A DNA stretch of 64,000 nucleotides from Aporrectodea caliginosa (Eukaryota > Annelida > Clitellata > Crassiclitellata > Lumbricidae). How positions within the stretch are numbered: position 1 is the first letter of the stretch; every line of letters starts with the position of its first letter. The translations under genes were made by a program, and so were the position numbers. This document shows positions 53,618 through 62,131 of the stretch, one piece after another. The stretch spans positions 1,285,215 through 1,349,214 of the forward strand of contig JACEVL010000005.1 in NCBI GenBank assembly GCA_020284085.1, read 5' to 3'. The notes under the pieces were generated by a model, which saw nothing but the letters and a program-made list of their open reading frames with translations, made no database searches and was not told the DNA's origin.

Positions 53618-53623
53618 CTTTGC

Positions 53624-53721
<98 letters not shown>

Positions 53722-53746
53722 TATAATAATAATAATATAATAATAC

Positions 53747-53784
<38 letters not shown>

Positions 53785-53817
53785 TATAATATAATAATAT
53801 TAGTTATTATTATTATA

Positions 53818-53853
<36 letters not shown>

Positions 53854-53857
53854 AATA

Positions 53858-53889
<32 letters not shown>

Positions 53890-53932
53890 GATTATTATTA
53901 TTATTATTATGACATTATTATTAATACAGTTA
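53618..53932. repeat. (TAA)n / (TTA)n array between the two REL-type LINEs
   Basis: Over 300 bases of uninterrupted taa, then tta repeats with minor imperfections. The strand phase switches from AAT-type to ATT-type near 53800, so the array itself is a loose inverted repeat. The poly-Ile/Asn ORF across it is an artefact. Confidence 0.97.
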
Positions 53933-54364
53933 ACGAGTCTGTCGACGAGATTTATCTCTCTTGAGTTTTGTAGTTTTTAAAAGTATCTATAGCTCGTCAG
54001 AACACGTTTTTATACCACTGTGCATCTATTGACACCAGGACCTGGAGTATCTAAATATTTTCTGGCGTCAGACTCTGGATTTTGCAGGATTTTAGTTTAA
54101 ATGTGTAAACTGTTCAGCTGGAAACCAGAATTTGACTTCATGATTTACACCGGTAAAACAGTTTATGATCATACGACGTCATAATGCGTGTTGCCTAGCA
54201 ACGCAGTAAAGACGTTCAGTTATTTACATTTTAAACAACATAATATTGACATCCATTTTCATTCCTCCCACTTCAGATATCTTCATTTCCATTCCTGTTC
54301 AAATATCCATGCATAATAATAATACATTTCGACTAAACTGGAAGGCGGAGGGTATCTTCGTCCA

Positions 54365-57358
54365 TTGCCACCACAAGTAATGAGTCAAAGGTCACCAAAA
54401 GACGTCGGTGTATGCCCAGTTTGTTTAAACGAGTTTAAACTACATCGTTTGAAAGGCACACTACACTCCCATGGACCGCGTCGGAACCCATGTCCAGGTT
54501 CAGACCAGTTGCCTATTGACATTGTGCAAACAGGGAGTCGCTCTACACACACAAAGCATTCTGACGATAGCCAGTGCAATGCATCACAAACAACGCATTC
54601 TGATGCCTGGTACAATGCAGATAACGATGAAAATCTATTCTGCAATGAGCCGTTACTAGACTGTTTAACCCATCCAAAGGTTAGAAGTCGACTGCTGAAA
54701 CACATCCCACTGGCAGCAAGAGGAGCATGTAGGGACTTACTTACCAAGATCCTCCGAGCCGTTATTCGAGAACCAAACAGCCCCTCAAAATGGCTAGATC
54801 TACTCCAATTTTCACCGATAATTCTGGCTAAGCCTAAGAGGGGAGGTCGAAACAGGAACCTGAGCAAGATAATTCTAACTCGCATCGAATCCTGGCGTAG
54901 TGGAATGGTCTTCTGTGATGAAGCTAAAGAAATCACGCCATCTGACTCACGAACTAGGAGGAATGACAAGGGCTACGATCGAAGTAAATATCTTGCGCAG
55001 GCGGTGTCTAGCAGACTCGAAGATGGCGACATCAAAGGAGCCCTTCGATTGCTGTGCTCTGATGATGTTCCTGTAGAAGATTCACCTAGGGTGATTGAAG
55101 AATTGCAGAAGAAGCACCCAAAGGCTTACGAAGACAGAAGAACACTGCCATGCCCTCAAGAAGACAGGTTCGATGCCATACAGGTTTCTGGAAAGATGGT
55201 TTGTAACGCTGTTGCTTCCTTTCCTGCAGCATCTAGCGGAGGACCAGATGGCTTCACACCACAACATCTGAAGAACCTTCTGTCCAATACAACAGACACG
55301 GATTTCGTAGAGACAATCACTGACTTAATCAATCTACTCTTGAGAGGCGGTCTACCGAAACAAGTTGCAGATATTCTATACGGCGGAAGACTAATAACAC
55401 TTGGGAAAAAAGATGGTGGAATAAGACCAATCACGATTGGATACACGTGGCGACGGCTTGCTGCCAAGTGTGTCTGCCATGTTGTTACTCCATACCTATC
55501 TCAAATTCTGTCACCACTTCAAATCGGCGTCGGAGTATCAGGAGGTGCCGAGGCAGCTGTCCACGCAACCAGACGATACCTGCAGTCGATGCCTGAAAAC
55601 CATGTCATAGTTAAACTGGACTTCTCGAATGCCTTCAATGCTCTGAGAAGAGACTCAATGTTAGAGGCGGTGGCAGCAAAAGCTCCGGAAATATACAGAT
55701 ACGTATATGACAACTATGCCTACGCCCCCCAGCTACAGACCAGACAGCATACCATTCATTCCGAGGAAGGCACCCAACAAGGCGACCCCTTAGGGCCACT
55801 GGAGTTTTGCCTGGCAATACATCCACTTCTGGAGAGTTTGACAACTCCATTCACTATAGGCTATATGGACGATCTTACTCTTGCTGGACCGATCGATCAA
55901 GTTGAGTACGACGTCAGCTTGATAGAGAAAGAGGCGCCCATGTATGGTCTACAGCTAAATCAAGCAAAATGCGAAGCATCCTTTAGAACCTTCGATAAAG
56001 CAAAGAAGATTCAGACCTTCGCCGAGTTTGAAAATGTCGCCGTTGAAGATTTGACACTGCTGGGAGCACCGCTGCTGCCAGGCAGGGCTGTCGACAAATC
56101 TATCCAGAAAAAGATCAAGGATTTGGAGAAAGTCACAACAAGGCTTGAGATGCTGCATCCACACGACGCATTCACCCTGCTGAGGAGCAGCTTAAGCATA
56201 CCGAAGCTGCTATACACATTAAGAACAGCAGCCTGCTTCTTAAACGAAGAACTTCTACACGTCTTCGACGAAGTCTTGAGAACTGGTCTGTGTAGCCTTC
56301 TTAATATCAACATGAGTGACGATCAATGGATCCAGGCATCTTTACCTGTTAGAAACGGTGGTCTGGGGATTCGCAGTGCCGTTATGCTGGCAACTTCCGC
56401 CTTTTTGGCATCAGCCGCTGGCACACGAAACCTTCAAGACCAACTGTTACTCGACGTCCCTCTAACAATCACAGATCCGTTGGTAGAGGAGGCTTTTAGT
56501 TCTTGGTCATCGAAGTCGAACGCAACTCCTCCCATCGAGCAGAAGGCTCACATACAACGGGAATGGGACAGCAAACTCATCTCACATGCACTTCAAGACC
56601 TGTCAGAAAGAGCGAGTGATTCTGCTGTTAAAGCCAGATTGTTAGCCGTGCAATCGCCACACTCTGGAGACTGGCTTCATGCACTTCCCATTACGACAGC
56701 AGGATTACGCATGTCAGGAGAGGTCCTAAGAATAGCTTCCGGCATCCGACTAGGCACTGCCTTGTGTGAAAAACACACTTGCAAATGCGGTGTCATAGTA
56801 GAAACCATCGGCCATCATGGATTCTCTTGTAGCAAAGGTCCAGGAAGACAACATCGACATGGTATGCTCAACGATGTTATTTGGCGAGCTTTCACCAGAG
56901 CCAAAATACCCGCCATCAAAGAGCCCAATGGCCTCTCCAGATCAGACGGCAAAAGGCCTGACGGAGTCACCATCATACCTTGGCACAGAGGTCGTTGCTT
57001 GGCATGGGATGTCACGGTGCCAGATACTTTCGCTGCATCCTACGAACATATAACATCGCAAATCGCAGGTGCGGCAGCGGAAAAGGCAGCTCGCAACAAG
57101 GAAACCAAGTATGCTGCTATCACACAGTCACATCATTTCGTCCCTGTAGCAGTCGAAACTGCAGGAAGCTGGCACACAGAATCACTGCAGTTTGTCCAAG
57201 AACTAGGTCGCAAGATCTCAGCAGCGACAGGCGACCAGCGTGAGACTAGTCATCTTCTACAACGCTTATCAGTCGCCCTACAAATTGGAAACGCTCTATC
57301 TGTTTTAGGCACCACAGATTGCAACAACAGTAGCCCAGGACTGATCGAAGGCTTCTAA
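54365..57358 (+). CDS. non-LTR retrotransposon protein: ZnF, RT, restriction-like endonuclease (element 2)
   Basis: An intact 997-residue ORF, colinear with element 1 and similar throughout (roughly 55-60% identical in RT by eye), so it is a separate family rather than a duplicate. N-terminal zinc finger at 17-37 (CPVC ... HSHG). RT has GKKDGGIRPITIGYTWRR, DFSNAFNALRRD, EEGTQQGDPLGPLEF, YMDD at 500-503 and LNQAKCE. The C-terminal Cys/His cluster lies at about 805-828 (CKCG ... HGFSC) and the endonuclease core KRPDG...LAWDVTV at about 862-890. The first ATG gives MPPQVMSQRSPK; a second in-frame Met lies five codons on. The ~430-base leader follows the (TAA)n array; ~73 bases after the stop another (TAA)n begins. 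No disabling change was seen. Confidence 0.95.
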   Translation: MPPQVMSQRSPKDVGVCPVCLNEFKLHRLKGTLHSHGPRRNPCPGSDQLPIDIVQTGSRSTHTKHSDDSQCNASQTTHSDAWYNADNDENLFCNEPLLDCLTHPKVRSRLLKHIPLAARGACRDLLTKILRAVIREPNSPSKWLDLLQFSPIILAKPKRGGRNRNLSKIILTRIESWRSGMVFCDEAKEITPSDSRTRRNDKGYDRSKYLAQAVSSRLEDGDIKGALRLLCSDDVPVEDSPRVIEELQKKHPKAYEDRRTLPCPQEDRFDAIQVSGKMVCNAVASFPAASSGGPDGFTPQHLKNLLSNTTDTDFVETITDLINLLLRGGLPKQVADILYGGRLITLGKKDGGIRPITIGYTWRRLAAKCVCHVVTPYLSQILSPLQIGVGVSGGAEAAVHATRRYLQSMPENHVIVKLDFSNAFNALRRDSMLEAVAAKAPEIYRYVYDNYAYAPQLQTRQHTIHSEEGTQQGDPLGPLEFCLAIHPLLESLTTPFTIGYMDDLTLAGPIDQVEYDVSLIEKEAPMYGLQLNQAKCEASFRTFDKAKKIQTFAEFENVAVEDLTLLGAPLLPGRAVDKSIQKKIKDLEKVTTRLEMLHPHDAFTLLRSSLSIPKLLYTLRTAACFLNEELLHVFDEVLRTGLCSLLNINMSDDQWIQASLPVRNGGLGIRSAVMLATSAFLASAAGTRNLQDQLLLDVPLTITDPLVEEAFSSWSSKSNATPPIEQKAHIQREWDSKLISHALQDLSERASDSAVKARLLAVQSPHSGDWLHALPITTAGLRMSGEVLRIASGIRLGTALCEKHTCKCGVIVETIGHHGFSCSKGPGRQHRHGMLNDVIWRAFTRAKIPAIKEPNGLSRSDGKRPDGVTIIPWHRGRCLAWDVTVPDTFAASYEHITSQIAGAAAEKAARNKETKYAAITQSHHFVPVAVETAGSWHTESLQFVQELGRKISAATGDQRETSHLLQRLSVALQIGNALSVLGTTDCNNSSPGLIEGF

Positions 57359-57431
57359 ATATTGAAAACAGTTACTTTTAATCAGTCTGTAAATAAGTTT
57401 GTTGGCTTTATGAAGAAATAAATTTGCTTGC

Positions 57432-57512
<81 letters not shown>
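57432..57512. repeat. (TAA)n, 3' flank of the second REL-type LINE
   Basis: About 27 perfect ata/aat units, followed by aactttgtataaactttg and tatgaatcaatgcact. That same 3' context recurs after a shorter (TAA)n at 58188-58247. Confidence 0.95.
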
Positions 57513-57799
57513 TGAACTTTGTATAAACTTTGTATGAATCAATGCACTAACCCACACTTGACCTTGACAAATAACCCTATAAAGTGAACAAAGTACTCGA
57601 GTTGTAGTCTAAAACTGGCCTGGAAGTGCCAATTGGATCAGAGTAATTGGTTAATAGTTAAAAACTGCATAAAGCATAATCATTTGATTTTTGCTTTGCA
57701 TTCAAATGTTATTTTGGCATTTTCTCATAACTGTGTAAAGCGGGGTAAGGCCACTCTTTCGCTCAACGCCTCAATTATCCTGTTATTAAAAGGCATTTT

Positions 57800-58190
57800 T
57801 TGTCTCCCTGTGATCTATTAAACTGTTACCCCATCTGCACTCTCAGTTTTGTTTGTAGCATTTTGAAAGAAGTAGTTGCTAATTGCCTGGGCTGTCCCTC
57901 TCGTCCCATAACTTGTATCTTCCTTTCCAGTCCAACTTCCACAAATGCTGTGTCACTGAAACTTCACAATCATATAATCAGCTCTATGGAAAGGAAAAGT
58001 CAGTTTTCTGATTCTCCTTGACCTATCTACTGCTTATGCTACCTGTGATCATAAGATCAGCGCCTTGACCTATATCTGCTGCTTACGATACCTCTTATCA
58101 TAAAATCACTGCCTGTGGTTTGGTCTGTCTGGTCCTGCTTTAAATTGGCTCACATCTTACTTATATCCCCTACTCAGTCACTTTCATAAT
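57800..58190 (+). pseudogene. CR1/L2-like LINE RT fragment
   Basis: Plus-strand pieces in shifting frames: HNHIISSMERKSQFS, LLDLSTAYATCDHKISAL (motif A) and SGPALNWLTSYLYPLL. It ends at the (TAA)n at 58188. Motif B onward is absent. Confidence 0.72.
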
Positions 58191-58250
58191 AATAATATAT
58201 AATAATAATAATATTAACTTTGTATAAACTTTGTATGAATCAATGCACTT
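58188..58250. repeat. second (TAA)n with duplicated 3' context
   Basis: cataataataatatataat then aactttgtataaactttgta and tgaatcaatgcact, the latter ~36 bases being identical to the context at 57513-57548. Confidence 0.88.
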
Positions 58251-58309
58251 CCATGCCCACTCTTGGTTCTGTAGTGGGCCTATTTCGCTTTAAATTTCTT
58301 AAGTATGAG

Positions 58310-58975
58310 TTTCTTGAGAATGTTGGCCGGAAGAAAGCGAGATAGCCCGGTTTGGGAGTTTTCCATTTGACAAAAGTACAGGCCGATCTACATGCCAAGT
58401 ACCAAATGGTAAAAGATGCAATTTGTGGGACAGCGCTTGCTGTTAAGAACACAAACAATATGGTAACATTGGTTACTCATATGCTACGCTTGCATAAAGA
58501 GGCACACCAAACTTATGTAGAGAAAGAACAAAAACTGTCTGAAGTAAAGCAAAGGATGAAACGTAAGTCTACAATGCAGCAGATATGCCAGCGTCGCTGA
58601 AGGTCCGTCCAGAAAATCGGAGATTGCTATTCAACGTCGAAGCACTGCAGAAATTTAACTTTCTCAACATGAAATTAAAGTTACAAACAACAGCATCAAC
58701 ATTGTCCACCAGCAGCAGCAACCAAGACTGTAACAACTCAGATGGATCATTATTTGGTAGACATAAGGGAGAATGATACAAGGAATCCTCTTGCTTCCTG
58801 GAAGGAAAGATGAACTTTGTACAGCAAAATAGCTCCATTGCACAGGATTTTTTGTCAGCTCCAGCCTCACAGACCTTTGCGGAGAAATTTTTTCTGCATG
58901 TGGAATCTTGACTGATGGACAAAGAAATCGCATGAAAAATATCACTGCCTGTAACGCATATCAGGATGAGTACCA
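58310..58975 (+). pseudogene. internally deleted ZBED/hAT transposase
   Basis: N-terminal BED-finger region, frame-broken: GRKKAR, stop, then HAKYQMVKDAICGTALAV, KNTNNMVT...HMLRLHKEAH. Compared with BED fingers (CxxC...HxxxH) the two Cys positions read Y and V, so the finger is dead. STMQQICQRR, a linker typical of ZBED hAT proteins, follows. Then the RNase H-like core is missing, and a C-terminal hAT dimerisation region appears in another frame (RENDTRNPLASWKE; LSAPASQTFAEK; ILTDGQRNRMKNITA). The arrangement is an internal deletion, as in MITE-like derivatives. Confidence 0.82.
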
Positions 58976-59090
58976 GCCACTTCAGGGGGTGGTGACAATA
59001 AGATTTTACACAACACTCGTGATCCGCCTGACCAGCCACTTCGGTAGGTGGCAACAATAAAATATTATACAATGCTCGCTATTTAACGGT
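58976..59090. repeat. ~45-70-bp tandem subterminal repeats, split by the LINE
   Basis: cagccacttc-ggtggtgacaataa (58974) and ccagccacttcggtaggtgg-caacaataaaata (59032) are tandem variants. The unit with ttatacaatgctcgctattt is present at 59064-59084 and again at 62160-62177 on the other side of the LINE insertion. Confidence 0.75.
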
Positions 59091-62000
59091 CACCTTGTGC
59101 CGTCGATTCGCTGAATCCTAGCGACCGTCATAGTCAGCCTTCTCCATGCATTCCGATCTCTCGTTGCCTCTCTCAGCTCCGGAAGGTTCATCATCATCGT
59201 CTCGTGTGTCTCCTCCATCCATCTCTTTCTTGGTCGTCCCTCCCCACACGCCAGCATCATCTCCTTTTCCATGCCGTCCGCCTGCATCACATGGCCAAAA
59301 TACATCAATTTTTGTCTCGCCGCTCTTTGTCTCAGTGTCATCTCTCCTCTTAAGTGTCCTATCTCTTCCAGTATATGTTCATTTGTTCTTCTCTCAGTCC
59401 AGGGGACCCTCAGCATTCTCCTCCAAATCCACATTTCGCATGCTTCGATTTTCTTCTCTAGTGCTTTGGTTTTTGTCCATGCCTCGCACCCATACAGCAC
59501 CACTGGTATTATCATTGCTTTAACAATTCTTGTTTTCGTCTCCAGGCTCACCGCTTTATCCTTCCATACCTTTTCCAATCCCTGCATTGCTCCTTTTCTC
59601 AGAGTAATTTTTCGGCGTATCTCTCTCTCGCATCCCTGTCTATTGTAGCTCCCAGGAAACAGAATCTCGAAACCACCTCAATCTCTTCTCCATCTACTTC
59701 GAAGCTTCTCCAGCTCTCTGTGGTCATAATTTTAGTCTATTTTATGTTGAAGTACAATCCTGCTTTCTCACTTTCAAGCCTTAGTTTCCTGATGTTGTTT
59801 TTCAGTACTTCCTTTTCCCCGCCAACAGTGTTGTGTCATCCGCATACCTTAAGTTGTTGACAACCTTTCCAGCTATCCTCACTCCTTCCGCCTCATCATC
59901 AAATCCTGCCTCTCTCATGATCCTTTCTGCATATAGAATGAACAGGTACGGTGATAGTATACATCCCTGTCTTACTCCCTTCTTTATTTGGAAACTTGCT
60001 GTTTCTCCGTGTTCCGTCCTCACTACTGCTATCTGGTTGGAATATAAGTTCCTGAGGAGATTTATCAGGTGCACAGGTATTCCCATTTCTCTCAAAGTCT
60101 TCCACATCAGATCGTGGTTTACACAGTCAAATGCCTTGCTGTAGTCTATAAAACATAGGTGGACCTCTTGTCCAAATTCCCTCTGTCTTTCCATTATCCA
60201 TCTCAGATTTGCAATATGATCTCTTGTGCCTCTCCCTTTCCTGAAGCCGGCTTGGCTTTTCGGCAGTTCTCGCTCTATCCTGCTCTCCATTCTTTTGTGT
60301 ATGATCTTGAGGAGTATCTTGCTTGTATGTGATATCAGCGCTATAGTTCTGTAGTTCTCGCAATCAGTTCAATAGGGATTTCGTCTGCGCCTGGTGTCTT
60401 GTTATCACTTATTTGCGTGATTGCCCATGCTACCTCCGCCTCCATAATCCTCGGTTCTTTTTCGTAGTCCTCTGTGGTCGTCTTTTCTCCTCTGATCTCT
60501 TCATCGTCTGTGTTATAGAGAGCTTCCGTATATTCTCTCCATCTGTTCTTTATCTCTTCCCCGTCACCTATTATCCCTCCGTTTCCGTTTTTTAGTGAGC
60601 CATTTCGTGGTTATTTTTCCTCAACATCTCTCTGGTTCTTCCCTTTTTTCCCTCTATCTCCATTTCCTTGCATCGCTCATTTAGGTATTTGTCCTTGTCT
60701 TTCCTTGCCTGTTTCTGGAATTTGCCATTCAACACCCTCACCTGATCTATGTTCCCCGCTGCTCTCGCCCCTCTCCTTTCTTCCGCTATTTTGATTGCCT
60801 CCACAGTTAGCCATGGTGATATATTCTTTCTCTCCCTCCTGGGGACGTGAGTGATTGCCTCCTCGTGCACCACCTTCTTCATCTCTTCCCACATGTCGTC
60901 AGCATTTATCGCTTCATCCAGATGTAATGCCTCAAATCTGTTCTTTATCTCTTCTCTGTACTCTGGTATGATCCCTTTACATTCGTATCTGATTAGGTGT
61001 TCCCCTCTTTTGAGTCTCTTGAGTTTCATGTTAAGAGTTGCCACCAACAGTTCATGGTCCGATCCACAGTCCGCTCCAGGTCTCGTTTGTACATCTCTCA
61101 CCGTGCTCTTCCATATCAAAACATGTATTCATGATTGATCCTCAAATCATTTGTTTCGCAGAAGTCAATAAGTCTTTCTCCCGCTTCATTTCGTTCCCCC
61201 AGACCGTATCTACCATACGATGCTTCTATCTTGTCTGATCTCCCCACCTTTGCATTGAAATCTCCCATAATCACCAGGACATCACCTTTTGGCACGCTGT
61301 CGATCTTTCCCTGTAACTCAGTGTAAAACCTTTCGCGAATCTCCTCTGCAGTCGATGTTGGTGCATACACTTGAATGACGGTAGTGTTCACCTCTTTACC
61401 TCTGAACCTTACACTCGGTATTCGGTCGTTGACCGTATCGTAGCCCATTATTGCCGCAGCACTCCTCTTGTCGCAGATCATCACTACTCCATTTCTTCTT
61501 CCCTCGTTGGGTCCCGACATCACTACTCTGTATTCTCCAGAGTTGAAGTGTCCCTTTCCCTGCCATCTCGTCTCGCTCAGACCCAACACCTCCAGCCCCA
61601 CCCTTTCCATCTCCATCTTGATCACCTCCAGTTTTCCTGTCTGCATGCTCCTCACATTCCATGTTCCCAACCTCCATTGGGTTCTACAGCTCAGGTTGAT
61701 CCTGTGTTCTTCGACTAAATCCGTTACCGCACCTCCTTTCGGTTTTAGTGCGATCGCTTCATGACGTCGTTTCTTCGCCAGGTCATCCTTCCGCTCTTTC
61801 CCAGTAGTCCTGAAATCGCTATCTGGCCTGGGAGTCTCACCATCGGCGATTATTGTTTTTTCATAGTTCGTGCTTTCCATGACAATTTTCTTGGCAAATG
61901 TACAGAGGTGGTTTGCCATTGCCTTCCTCTGGTTTCGCCTGCCGTACCCGTTCGTTCGCCTCCCTGTAGGGAGGTTACTAACAGTTCGCACCACGTGAAG

Positions 62001-62121
62001 GTGGGTACGGAGGTCTTTGGTTAATCAACCCAGGTCGGGCCCGTGCCTCCATCCTAGGACGTCGGTCAGGTCACCTCCCGGTTTTAGCTCCTTAGAGGTG
62101 ATTGATTAACCTTAGCGAACC
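59091..62121 (-). mobile_element. full-length RTE/BovB-like LINE, 3031 bp, 10-bp target duplication
   Basis: Bounded exactly by ATTTAACGGT at 59081-59090 and 62122-62131. The length is that of complete RTE-clade elements (~3.2 kb). On the minus strand the endonuclease precedes the RT. The coding region is described in the next entry. The 5' leader (62121 to about 61995) has no ORF; the 3' end is ...gattcagcgaatcgacggca. Confidence 0.95.
59093..61994 (-). pseudogene. RTE-type APE endonuclease + RT polyprotein, frameshifted
   Basis: Minus strand. APE endonuclease, 61994-61116: LGTWNVRSMQTGKLEV, LGLSETRWQGKGHFNSGEYR, TVIQVYAPTSTAEE, VIMGDFNAKVGRSDK. A frameshift at ~61118 leads into GADCGSDHELLVATLN, the terminal SDH motif. 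A linker follows to ~60592. RT, 60290-59802: QAGFRKGRGTRDHI, FIDYSKAFDCVNHDL (A), KKGVRQGCILSPYLF (B), LRYADDTTLLAG (C). C-terminal part, 59587-59093: VVLYGCEAWTKTKALEKKIEAC, MLRVPWTERRTN, CGEGRPRKRWMEE. Endonuclease catalytic residues (N, E, D/N, SDH) and YADD are all present. At least three frame breaks prevent one product. Confidence 0.92.
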
Positions 62122-62131
62122 ATTTAACGGT

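Noticed and set aside
53620..53964. 114-residue ORF rich in Ile and Asn
   Set aside because: It is the translation of the (TAA)n/(TTA)n microsatellite; no start context, no non-repeat sequence.
58585..58776. 63-residue Ser/Leu-rich ORF
   Set aside because: Alternative frame of the linker region in the ZBED/hAT remnant.
60413..61764. Plus-strand Ser/Phe-rich ORFs
   Set aside because: Shadows of the minus-strand RTE-like LINE endonuclease and RT.
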